From an uncultured Bacillota bacterium (lineage in GTDB: Bacteria > Bacillota > Clostridia > Peptostreptococcales > Anaerovoracaceae): a stretch of DNA of 14,707 nt. Each line of letters starts with the position of its first letter. Positions within the stretch are counted from its first letter, which is position 1. The stretch is taken from NCBI GenBank assembly GCA_946638265.1, contig CAMPBN010000018.1, positions 1 to 14,707 on the forward strand, in the 5' to 3' direction. Shown here one piece after another: positions 7,949-14,707 of the stretch. The translations under genes and the position numbers were made by a program. The notes beneath the pieces are model-generated. The model ran no database searches, was not told where the DNA came from, and worked only from the letters and a program-made list of their open reading frames with translations.

Positions 7949-9523
7949 CTAGAGTACGCTCCTAAGGTTGCTGAATTCGGCCTCCGTAGCCGCAGACTGG
8001 TGTATTATACCATATCTGAACAGCGCATATCCTTTGACTGCGCCGGTGCTTTTGGCGTAGCTTACCATCCTGGCCAGGACACTCTGTGAATTGCCCCACT
8101 CGCCGTTGCTGTTTCTGTAAGCAGTGGCATTCCCCGCATACTCCATGTTCATGCCCACCATCAGCTTTACATTCCCCTGCTTGCAGAGATTTATCCAGCT
8201 TTGCAGGTTCACATCGTACGCGTAGCTTGCTTTGTTTCCGCTGTTGTCCGTCACATCGAAGCCCCAGTAGAGCTGTGGCATGATATAGTCCACATAACCG
8301 TCCTGCGTCAGCCATGTGTCCACATCCGCAAAGCATTTGGAAGCGGACCTGAGATTGGCCATATTGCCACTCGGGCTGATGCCGAAGACCGCGGAAGGAT
8401 TGGCCGCCTTGACTGTGCTGTAGACTTCTTTTACCAGCAAATTGACGTTGTTTCTGCGCCAGGAAGTGATGTCCATCCCACTGCTGCTCAGGTCATATTC
8501 AGGCTTGTCAAACCAGAGGTTCGCGTCGGAATTGTTCAGCAACGGGTAGAAATAGTCGTCAAAATGGATTCCGTCCACCGGATAGTTTTCAACGATTTCC
8601 CTTACGCCCGCCACGATCATTTCGCGCACCTGCGGCACGGAAGGGTTCATATAGTAAAGGTCCTGCTGCTTCAGCACCCATCTGTCGTTAGAAGGGTCGC
8701 TGTCCGAAAGCCAGGTCTTGGCCGGATTGTCATCGCACAGAGCCGACCAGCCGCATTTGTAGCCCGTCACTCTGAAAGGATTGATCCAGGCATGGAATTT
8801 CATATTCTCGGCGTGGGCTCTTTCCACCATGTATGCCAGCGGGTCGTAGCCCGGATTCTGCCCTTGGGTCCCGGATACGAATTTTGACCACGGGTAGACG
8901 CTTGATGGATAGAGCGCATCGCTGTCCGGTCTTACCTGAAAGATCACGGCATTAAAGCCCATGGTCTTGGCATCCGAGAGCATGGCATCGTAGGACGCCT
9001 TAAAGCCCGCCTCGTCCTTTGGCCAGCCGTCGTAGTCCAAGAATGACACCCAGACAGCTTTCATATCCCCTTTTTTGGTGGTCACCAGGACGCTCTTGGT
9101 GGCATCGTTCCAGCCTACTCCGCATCCGAAGCTTTCCAGTACGATACGTATCGGCAGATAAGTTCTGTCGTTTTTTATTATGGCATTGCTGTCGTTTTCG
9201 ATGCGCACGCCATCCACAAGGATGTATTTTTCACCGATAGGCACCAGCGCCGTTTTCCCGTCTTTTTTCACCACTGCCTGGCGGGCATCGTCAATCCAGC
9301 CCACTTCCGCGCCGATAGCTTCAAATACTCCGCGCAGCGGCACCAGAGTTCTGCTGTTTTCATCGATGAAAGGCGTGCCGAGGCTTGGCGCTATGTTTTG
9401 CAGGCTGCCGTCAATATAGATGTTGACATGCACCTGTTCTGCTGCAGTTTCCGCCACCGCTGTCCCCGTCATGCCCAAGAGCATAATCACCAGGCACAGG
9501 ATAGCCAAAATTTTCTTTTTCAT
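7949..9523 (-). CDS. Secreted GH10-like (DUF187) glycosidase-like protein with copper amine oxidase N-terminal domain
   Basis: A 524-residue exported protein. A signal peptide (about 1-24) has a KKK start, a hydrophobic core and an AVA cleavage site before ETAAEQ. Residues about 34-152 form the copper amine oxidase N-terminal-like domain, seen as VPLRGVFEAIGAEVGWIDD and the second LPIRIVLESFGCGVGWNDA. In Clostridia this domain is probably a non-enzymatic, cell-surface binding module. Residues about 154-524 are the DUF187/GHL10 barrel: MKAVWVSFLDY, FNAVIFQVRPDSDALYPS, FHAWINPFR, PVDGIHFDDYFYP (acidic residues 322-323) and YVDYIMPQLYWGFD. YngK-like relatives are annotated as family 10 glycosylhydrolases; the substrate is unknown and may be peptidoglycan or another glycan. 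GAAGAAGG precedes the ATG. It follows radA by 36 bases, so it is probably cotranscribed. Confidence 0.92.
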   Translation of the reverse strand: MKKKILAILCLVIMLLGMTGTAVAETAAEQVHVNIYIDGSLQNIAPSLGTPFIDENSRTLVPLRGVFEAIGAEVGWIDDARQAVVKKDGKTALVPIGEKYILVDGVRIENDSNAIIKNDRTYLPIRIVLESFGCGVGWNDATKSVLVTTKKGDMKAVWVSFLDYDGWPKDEAGFKASYDAMLSDAKTMGFNAVIFQVRPDSDALYPSSVYPWSKFVSGTQGQNPGYDPLAYMVERAHAENMKFHAWINPFRVTGYKCGWSALCDDNPAKTWLSDSDPSNDRWVLKQQDLYYMNPSVPQVREMIVAGVREIVENYPVDGIHFDDYFYPLLNNSDANLWFDKPEYDLSSSGMDITSWRRNNVNLLVKEVYSTVKAANPSAVFGISPSGNMANLRSASKCFADVDTWLTQDGYVDYIMPQLYWGFDVTDNSGNKASYAYDVNLQSWINLCKQGNVKLMVGMNMEYAGNATAYRNSNGEWGNSQSVLARMVSYAKSTGAVKGYALFRYGIIHQSAATEAEFSNLRSVL

Positions 9524-9559
9524 TTTCCTTCTTCCTCACTTGTCTCAATTTATTCGATT

Positions 9560-10978
9560 CTAGCGCAAAGCCAGAACTTTCAAAGCCTCCGCGATATTGG
9601 CAACGCCTGCAAGCTGCAGGTCTGTGCCCGACTCTTTGGCCAGCTTTTCAGCATTTCGCTTTGGCAAAATCACTTTTTTGATACCCATGCGGGCTGCTTC
9701 TTTTACGATTTTATCCGCATTCTGAATCGGCCGCAGCTCGCCTGTCAGGCCGATTTCGCCCAGAGCCAGCACATCCGGCGGGATGGCTTTGCCTTTGAAG
9801 GACGAGTATATGGCCATGGCCACGGCCAGATCGATGGATGTACCCTCGGGGCGGAGCCCACCGACCACATTCACATATACGTCCTGGTTCATCAGCGATA
9901 CGCCTGCTTTACGCTCCAACACAGCCAGTATCATGCTCAGGCGCGTGTTTTCCACGCCTACGCTGGTCCGGCGGGCGAAGCCGATATTAGCCGGCGCCGT
10001 CAGAGCCTGAATTTCGATGAGAAGCGGCCGTGTGCCTTCGTAGACTGCTGCAATGACCGAACCCTCAGAGGCACCGCTGAAACCGTCCATAAAGGTCATC
10101 GAGAGGTTTTCGATAGGCCGCAGCCCTTCTTCCGCCATCTCGAAGGCGCCGATCTCACTCGTAGTGCCAAAACGGTTTTTGTAGGCACGCAATATGCGCA
10201 GATCGTGATTGCGCTCACCCGTGAAACTGAGCACGCAATCCACCAGATGCTCTACAATCTTCGGGCCTGCCAGGTCCCCGCTCTTGGTCACATGGGCAAC
10301 GATGAAAATCGGAATACCCGTCACCTTGCCCAAACGCATCAGCTCGTTGCCGCAGGCCCGCACCTGTGACACACTGCCCGGTGCAGAATCCAAATCCTCC
10401 GTGTACATGGTCTGGATGGAATCTATGATAAGAAGCGAAGGTTGCACTTCGTCCACTGCCGCCTCCACATTCTCCATATTCGTTTCCGAAAGGACGAAGA
10501 TGCCGCCTTCGCCACCATTTCGGCAAATCCTCTCCGCGCGCAGCTTGATCTGCTCTTCGGACTCTTCGCCCGAAACATAGAGCACCTTGCCATAGCTTTG
10601 CGCGATGTTGGCCGCCATCTGCAATATAATCGTGGATTTGCCGATACCCGGCTCGCCACTGATCAGTATCAGCGACCCTTTCACTATGCCGCCTCCCAGC
10701 ACACGATTCAGCTCGCCGATGCCCGTGTCCAGGCGGCTGCGCTCGCCGGACACGATGTCCGGCAGCCGGGCCGGCCGATTTTTCTTCCCGGCTGCCCCTC
10801 CGGCTCCGTCTCCTGCGGAAGCTCTGGTCCGACTCCGCCGGTCCTCAGCCTCTCCGCTTGCTACTTTTTGCTCAAAAAAAGAATTCCATGCACCACAAAT
10901 GCACTGCCCCATCCATTTGGGGCTTTCATAGCCGCATTCATTGCACACGAAAACCGTCTTCGCTTTACCTTTTGCCAT
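9560..10978 (-). CDS. radA: DNA repair protein RadA (Sms)
   Basis: RadA is a RecA-like ATPase that helps branch migration of recombination intermediates in the cytoplasm. The 472 residues fit the family. A C4 zinc finger is formed by C12, C15, C26 and C28 in CNECGYESPKWMGQCICGAW. The ATPase core has Walker A GEPGIGKST (108-116), Walker B LLIID (182-186) and the RadA-specific KNRFG motif (267-271). The C-terminal part (about 300-472) is the Lon-protease-like domain, without protease function in RadA, with SVGVENTRLSMILAVLERKAG and ALGEIGLTGELRPI. The linker between finger and ATPase (about 38-75) is rich in Gly, Ala and Arg. TTGGAGGAAAT precedes the ATG. It lies 57 bases after the small monooxygenase-fold gene on the same strand. 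Confidence 0.98.
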   Translation of the reverse strand: MAKGKAKTVFVCNECGYESPKWMGQCICGAWNSFFEQKVASGEAEDRRSRTRASAGDGAGGAAGKKNRPARLPDIVSGERSRLDTGIGELNRVLGGGIVKGSLILISGEPGIGKSTIILQMAANIAQSYGKVLYVSGEESEEQIKLRAERICRNGGEGGIFVLSETNMENVEAAVDEVQPSLLIIDSIQTMYTEDLDSAPGSVSQVRACGNELMRLGKVTGIPIFIVAHVTKSGDLAGPKIVEHLVDCVLSFTGERNHDLRILRAYKNRFGTTSEIGAFEMAEEGLRPIENLSMTFMDGFSGASEGSVIAAVYEGTRPLLIEIQALTAPANIGFARRTSVGVENTRLSMILAVLERKAGVSLMNQDVYVNVVGGLRPEGTSIDLAVAMAIYSSFKGKAIPPDVLALGEIGLTGELRPIQNADKIVKEAARMGIKKVILPKRNAEKLAKESGTDLQLAGVANIAEALKVLALR

Positions 10979-11035
10979 ATTTCCTCCAAGCCCGCCTCGT
11001 CAATCTGTCATTCTTCCAAACCCGGATGCCGAACC

Positions 11036-11377
11036 CTAAAACGGCACCAAAATATCCTGAACATCAAAAGTGGAGCTGACTCCATACTTCTCTTTCAGCT
11101 CTCCGAAAGTCTTAAAATGCGGCTCTCTGGTGTGAGCCTGCTGCGCTTCTCTGCTCTCCCACTGCTCCCAGAGGAACATCTCTGCCTGCGGTTTGAAAGC
11201 AGGATCCTTCAACACTTCATTGTCAAACAGCGTCACTGCCGGGAAGAAATATTCGTACCGCAGGCATCCCTTTTCGCTGCGGGTCTTGGCCACCGCACCG
11301 CTGAGCTGCAGCTCCGCATAAAATCTTACCAGCGCATCCAAACTGGCCGCCTTGTATCTAACCATTAAATTGATCAT
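11036..11377 (-). CDS. Antibiotic biosynthesis monooxygenase (ABM) fold protein, putative quinol monooxygenase
   Basis: A 113-residue protein of the dimeric ferredoxin-like ABM family. The pattern MINLMVRYKA, EKGCLRYEYF, FLWEQWESREAQQAHTREPHFKTF is the usual core, including the E-x-W and H-x-x-x-x-HF region. Relatives include YgiN-type quinol monooxygenases and many uncharacterised proteins, so the substrate cannot be assigned. An upstream TTG at 11401 would add eight residues, but the ATG at 11377 is chosen because AGGA lies nine bases before it and the protein then starts at the first beta strand. Its own promoter lies at 11420-11448. It is upstream of radA on the same strand with no clear terminator between. 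Confidence 0.85.
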   Translation of the reverse strand: MINLMVRYKAASLDALVRFYAELQLSGAVAKTRSEKGCLRYEYFFPAVTLFDNEVLKDPAFKPQAEMFLWEQWESREAQQAHTREPHFKTFGELKEKYGVSSTFDVQDILVPF

Positions 11378-11419
11378 AAAATCACATCCTGTACCTTTCA
11401 ATCACTTGCGTACACTTCT

Positions 11420-11448
11420 AGTTTATTTTCTCCCGTGAATAATTTCAA
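11420..11448 (-). promoter_or_regulatory. Sigma-A type promoter for the ABM gene (module A)
   Basis: On the minus strand TTGAAA (11443-11448) and TAAACT (11420-11425) are separated by 17 bases. Transcription would start near 11413, about 36 bases before the ATG at 11377. The same elements and spacing recur in the module at 11646-11674. Confidence 0.65.
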
Positions 11449-11471
11449 GTAAATTTGAAAAATTTCGCTTC

Positions 11472-11588
11472 CTAATCCTCAATCTGCGGAATATTAGCCA
11501 ATTCCTGCAGTTTCTTTCTAAGCACTTCCTTATCCGGCAGTTGTAACTGATATTGCGATACCATCATCGGAGACATGGTACGGCTCAT
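11472..11588 (-). pseudogene. 38-codon ORF, probable C-terminal remnant of a lost gene
   Basis: After an in-frame stop inside the palindrome, an open frame begins MSRTMSPMMVSQYQLQLPDK and ends in a Lys/Leu-rich tail (EVLRKKLQEL, then ANIPQIED) and TAG. The composition is protein-like: amphipathic, with an LPDK-x-x-LRKKL pattern. From memory it resembles the C-terminal tail of DUF1016/YhcG-type PDDEXK nuclease-like proteins, which often travel with restriction systems; I rate that assignment as weak. No strong ribosome binding site precedes the ATG at 11588 (only GGTGA at nine bases). It could instead be a genuine small protein driven from the promoter at 11646-11674. Confidence 0.4.
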
Positions 11589-11594
11589 AGCATT

Positions 11595-11613
11595 GTGTCA
11601 CCAATGGTGACAC
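11595..11613. repeat. Perfect 19-base palindrome GTGTCACCA-A-TGGTGACAC
   Basis: Two perfect 9-base arms flank a single central base. On the minus strand it lies about 25 bases after the predicted start site of promoter module B, where an operator or a 5' RNA hairpin could act, and directly before the 38-codon ORF. On the plus strand five T residues follow (11614-11618), so as RNA it could form a terminator-like hairpin (7-base stem, 5-base loop), but no plus-strand gene leads into it. Confidence 0.7.
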
Positions 11614-11645
11614 TTTTTGCCTTTAAGTCGCCTTCATATACTACT

Positions 11646-11674
11646 AGTTTATTTTCTATTGCATGAAATTTCAA
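11646..11674 (-). promoter_or_regulatory. Sigma-A type promoter upstream of the remnant (module B)
   Basis: On the minus strand TTGAAA (11669-11674), a 17-base spacer and TAAACT (11646-11651) match module A exactly in both elements. It lies after the res terminator and points at the palindrome and the 38-codon ORF. The spacer sequence differs from module A, which suggests that selection has kept the elements while the rest diverged. Confidence 0.6.
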
Positions 11675-11719
11675 GCAAAACCGCAAGTTTTCGCCATTTA
11701 TTTGCAATTTAAAGTAAAT

Positions 11720-11742
11720 AGCCCGAGGCTTCCGCCCGGGCT
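11720..11742 (-). terminator. Rho-independent terminator of the res gene
   Basis: Seven bases after the res stop, AGCCCG pairs with CGGGCT, with an inner GGC/GCC and a GGAA loop. On the minus strand ATTTACTTT follows; the U tract is modest. Confidence 0.65.
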
Positions 11743-11748
11743 TCAGGT

Positions 11749-14707
11749 TTACAGCGAATTCATCACTGCAAGTAGATTCTGGTAACTGTCAACATTGTGG
11801 TATTTTACATGACTGGTGGATAGTTCATTGAAAAGCTTCTTTGCGCATTCTATTTTCGCCTTTTCGATTGGTTTCAAACTCAGACTGCTCATGGAACCTT
11901 TGGTCTCTGCTATGAAGTAGATATGTTTAACAGTTCCTTCATTAAAAGCTATCGCCCAGTCAGGTGAATATTTTCCGACAGGCGTAGGAATTTCAAATCC
12001 CTTCGGGAGTTTGGCATATACACAAACTTCCTGCGCAGCATCGAGATTTTCCACGAATTTTCTCTCCACGCTCTGGCCGTCTTGAGCGTATCCGTCGGTA
12101 AACACGTAGTCCTGAACTGCCTTGTTCGCCTTGAAGGCTTTGTCGAAGCTCTGATTGTTTTTCTCCGCAGTGAATATGCTGCTGTCATATTCGTCTTGTG
12201 TCTGATTGTAAGTAACATGCTCCACAATCATAGTAGCCTTTTGCTCATTTATCAACTTGATGATCTTCGAGATGAACTCTTCCGGATTCTGCTTGAACAT
12301 CGCAAAACGTTCGGGAGATAACCCTGCCAGTATTTTGGCAACCGTCTTTCTGGTAAGGCAGGTGCCCGCTTTTGGATCTGCAATTTTGCCTATAAGGTCA
12401 TACTTTATCCGGCTTGTTTCTGCATGTTTCAAATGCTGCGTGCGTGTCTTTGCAATATCAAACGATGTACCGCCTTTGATTTCGTCCTGCTGCAAGGTAT
12501 CCTTCTGCGCGCCCACGGAAGTAGTGTATTGCAATTCTGACACGAACAGATTTTCATTGATGCTCTCGATAGAATTTTGAATAAGCTCCTCCGAATCAAA
12601 ATCCACCGTATATGCATACTTGTGGTTGATGTATCTCCAAAGAGTTTGGAACTCTTTCTTGTAGAAATTGTCGTTCAAAGGATTGTCTTTGACCTTTGTC
12701 TCATGCCCATCTGAAACCATTTCATCCAGAACCTTTTCGTCATAGATCGCCTGCACCAATTTATGGAGTCCCTCGGCAATATAAGCAATCTCCGGTGACA
12801 ACGCAGGTAATGCATTGTTTGCGAAATCGGTGCGATACTGGTTAACCACTCGGTCATCATCCGTAATATACCCATGCCGTATGAGATATCTTTGGAAGGT
12901 ATTCGCTTCCTGAGGAGTCACTGTGTGAGGTTTTCCATCTACGCTGATGACCTTGCCCGCGAAGTATTCCACCGAAGCCTTCGCAGGTCTGTCGTACAGA
13001 ACCTTTTTGATATCCGACTGCAGCTCCGATACGAAGGTCTTGTAGCTCTCGCTGGCGATAACAGTCAGCATATTGACATCATGCACGCTGCTGCCGCAAA
13101 CTTCAGCATCCATCCTGTTTCCGGCCTGGTTTACGCAGAGTCTGAGCCCACGTCCCACTTCCTGGCGTTTTGCGGTAGCACTGTCTGAATGCTTCAGTGT
13201 GCAAATCTGGAACACATTCGGATTGTCCCAGCCTTCCCTCAAAGCAGAATGTGAGAAAATAAATCTGGTAGGCTCCTCGAAGGACAGCAAGCGTTCCTTA
13301 TTCTTCAGGATAAGGTCGTATGCCGATATATCGTCCGAAAACTCCAACCCCCTCTTCAGCTCGCTGTTGATGCTGTGGCCTGTCTTCTTATCGATGCTGA
13401 AGTAGCCATTGTGTACCTTTGAGGCATCGCTGCATATTGATTTCAAATATCTCTGGTAAGGAGTATCTATCATCGTGAGATAGTCGTTCAGGATTGCAGT
13501 ATATTCCTCTTCAAAGACTTTCCCGTATTCACCAAGCACTTCCTCTCCGTTTTCGTCATACTGCCGGTACTTCGAAACTTCATCGACGAAAAACAGAGAA
13601 AGGGTCTTGATTCCTTTTTCAAAAAGCTTTTCTTCTTTTTCAAAGTGGGAAAGGATAGTCTCTCTGATTTGAATCCGCCGCATGTCCTTTTCGGAAATAT
13701 CCCCGACAATATCTCCTGTGTGGATAGTCTCACCGTTTGTGAATGTAACCGTGCCACGTATCGGGTCGATTTCAGACACCACAAAGCCTTTGTACTGCTC
13801 CATCTGTTGTGACAGATAGTACAAATCGTCTCCTACTCCCACTATTCTGGTTTCGCGATTTATGGATTTTTTGTAGCCGATTTCAAATTCCATGCGAGCC
13901 ATCGGGGGCTTCTTCGGCGAAAGCACAATTTGTTCAAGGAACAGATATTTGTCAGTTCCGCGGAAGTTCTTTACTTCAAAGCCTTTGACTTCTATTTTCT
14001 TTACCAGCCTCTTGTTGTAGGCGTCCAGCGCATCCAACACATACACGAGATTGTGCTGCTTCGCATGAGTAGCTGAGAAGTTCATTGAAAACAAAGGATT
14101 GAAGTTTTTCAAAGCCTTCTGCGTCACATCGCCGCCCATTTTTTGAGGCTCGTCCAAAATCAAAATCGGCCTGTTGGCTTTGATGACATCTATAGGCCTG
14201 CGGGAACCAAATTCATCACGCTTCGAATAGATGATGCGGCTCTCTTTGTTCTTTGCTCCCTCTTTCAGCGAAGATGCAAAAGCCTGCGTGTTGATAATCA
14301 TCACATTGATGCCGCTGCCGGCGGAGAAATTGTCGAGCTGGTTCAGGTTCGAGCTGTTGTAGATAAAGAAGCGCGCCTTTTTCCCGTAGTGTTCCATGAA
14401 GTGGTCCACGGTCATCTCAAAGCTCTTCTTTACGCCTTCCCTGATAGCAATAGACGGCACCACGACGATAAACTTCGACCAGCCGTAACGCTTGTTGAGC
14501 TCGAACATGGTTTTGATGTACACGTAAGTCTTACCAGTACCGGTTTCCATTTCTATGTCGAGGCTGCATCTGCCCAAATCCTTCACCAATTCCGCAGACT
14601 GCTTGATGTTGTTTTGCTGCTGCAGGTTTCGGATATTTTGGAGCAGCGCATCGTCAGACAGAGCGATTTCTTCGTTCTTGTACCCGGTACTGTCCTCCAG
14701 TACCATT
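11749..14707 (-). CDS. Type III restriction-modification system Res subunit (N-terminus beyond right edge)
   Basis: Res is the helicase/endonuclease subunit that works with a Mod methyltransferase; the complex translocates or slides along DNA and cuts when two unmethylated sites are engaged. About 985 residues are visible. Numbered from the first visible Met, Walker A is ETGTGKT (54-60), the DEAD-like box is DEPQ (185-188), motif III is SATH (211-214), followed by EGWDNPNVF (491-499) and motif VI QEVGRGLRL (515-523). The C-terminal PD-(D/E)xK nuclease is SPDWAIAF with D916, then IAETKG with E934 and K936. All these motifs look intact and the frame is unbroken. Family members start some tens of residues before Walker A more than is seen here, so the Met at 14706 is probably internal. 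A mod gene is expected just beyond the right edge. Confidence 0.93.
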   Translation of the reverse strand, partial: MVLEDSTGYKNEEIALSDDALLQNIRNLQQQNNIKQSAELVKDLGRCSLDIEMETGTGKTYVYIKTMFELNKRYGWSKFIVVVPSIAIREGVKKSFEMTVDHFMEHYGKKARFFIYNSSNLNQLDNFSAGSGINVMIINTQAFASSLKEGAKNKESRIIYSKRDEFGSRRPIDVIKANRPILILDEPQKMGGDVTQKALKNFNPLFSMNFSATHAKQHNLVYVLDALDAYNKRLVKKIEVKGFEVKNFRGTDKYLFLEQIVLSPKKPPMARMEFEIGYKKSINRETRIVGVGDDLYYLSQQMEQYKGFVVSEIDPIRGTVTFTNGETIHTGDIVGDISEKDMRRIQIRETILSHFEKEEKLFEKGIKTLSLFFVDEVSKYRQYDENGEEVLGEYGKVFEEEYTAILNDYLTMIDTPYQRYLKSICSDASKVHNGYFSIDKKTGHSINSELKRGLEFSDDISAYDLILKNKERLLSFEEPTRFIFSHSALREGWDNPNVFQICTLKHSDSATAKRQEVGRGLRLCVNQAGNRMDAEVCGSSVHDVNMLTVIASESYKTFVSELQSDIKKVLYDRPAKASVEYFAGKVISVDGKPHTVTPQEANTFQRYLIRHGYITDDDRVVNQYRTDFANNALPALSPEIAYIAEGLHKLVQAIYDEKVLDEMVSDGHETKVKDNPLNDNFYKKEFQTLWRYINHKYAYTVDFDSEELIQNSIESINENLFVSELQYTTSVGAQKDTLQQDEIKGGTSFDIAKTRTQHLKHAETSRIKYDLIGKIADPKAGTCLTRKTVAKILAGLSPERFAMFKQNPEEFISKIIKLINEQKATMIVEHVTYNQTQDEYDSSIFTAEKNNQSFDKAFKANKAVQDYVFTDGYAQDGQSVERKFVENLDAAQEVCVYAKLPKGFEIPTPVGKYSPDWAIAFNEGTVKHIYFIAETKGSMSSLSLKPIEKAKIECAKKLFNELSTSHVKYHNVDSYQNLLAVMNSL

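Larger units (their letters stand above)
11411..11694. repeat. Pair of related 58-base modules, 226 bases apart
   Basis: Bases 11411-11468 and 11637-11694 align over 58 positions without gaps, with about 41 matches. Exact blocks are a 14-base run beginning CTAGTTTATT and an 8-base ATTTCAAG, and both modules end in TTTCGC. The shared blocks correspond to promoter elements on the minus strand. Between the modules lie the 38-codon remnant and the palindrome. Confidence 0.6.

Noticed and set aside
7930..7965. A tRNA-like T-loop string (GACTCGAACT on the plus strand) near the end of the glycosidase gene
   Set aside because: The flanking bases do not form a five-pair T stem and no acceptor or anticodon arm is present; it overlaps the end of a clear coding region.
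9398..10369. A 323-codon plus-strand open frame opposite radA and the glycosidase start
   Set aside because: It is a shadow of two confirmed minus-strand genes and His/Gln/Arg-rich in the manner of antisense frames.
11399..11401. TTG as the start codon of the ABM gene
   Set aside because: No ribosome binding site precedes it, whereas the ATG at 11377 has AGGA at proper distance and starts the fold correctly.
14704..14706. Met codon at the right edge as the true start of res
   Set aside because: Type III Res proteins have more sequence before Walker A than is visible here, and the ribosome binding region lies outside the window, so the gene is treated as partial.

Overview
The window reads as a chromosomal segment of a low-to-medium GC Firmicute, most likely an anaerobic member of the Clostridia. 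The reasons are the fused IspDF enzyme, the YacL-type PIN/TRAM protein next to it, a secreted glycosidase-like protein with a copper-amine-oxidase-type N-terminal domain, strong AGGAGG-type ribosome binding sites and sigma-A-like promoters. I cannot name a genus from the sequence alone.

Region 1 (1-5468, minus strand) is a compact housekeeping run, read right to left: PIN/TRAM membrane protein, ispDF (MEP isoprenoid pathway), proS (prolyl-tRNA synthetase), two half-size chromate-transporter-family subunits, then a cyclophilin cut by the left edge. From the PIN/TRAM gene to the second transporter the gaps are 17, 2 and 1 bases followed by a 4-base overlap, so one transcript is likely. A good promoter lies at 5573-5602.

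Region 2 (5604-7905, plus strand) is a divergently transcribed two-component system: an OmpR-type response regulator and a membrane histidine kinase overlapping by 4 bases. A series of T-rich TTTTCA-like repeats spaced about 11 bases apart precedes an extended -10 promoter, which suggests autoregulation. A two-way terminator separates the kinase from the convergent genes.

Region 3 (7949-11377, minus strand) holds a small antibiotic-biosynthesis-monooxygenase-fold protein, radA (recombination/repair ATPase) and a secreted GH10-like (DUF187) protein. In Bacillus and many Clostridia radA, disA, yacL, ispD and ispF are neighbours. Here radA and yacL are on the same strand but separated by the glycosidase and the two-component system, and disA is not between them.

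Region 4 (11405-14707, minus strand) looks like an accessory segment. It has the large Res subunit of a type III restriction-modification system (N-terminus beyond the right edge), its terminator, and then about 340 bases without a full gene. That gap holds two related promoter modules 226 bases apart, a perfect 19-base palindrome and a 38-codon ORF that looks like the tail of a lost gene. No RNA genes, CRISPR arrays or complete insertion sequences were seen. The least explained part is 11405-11720; I did not find a clearly new multi-gene system inside the window.
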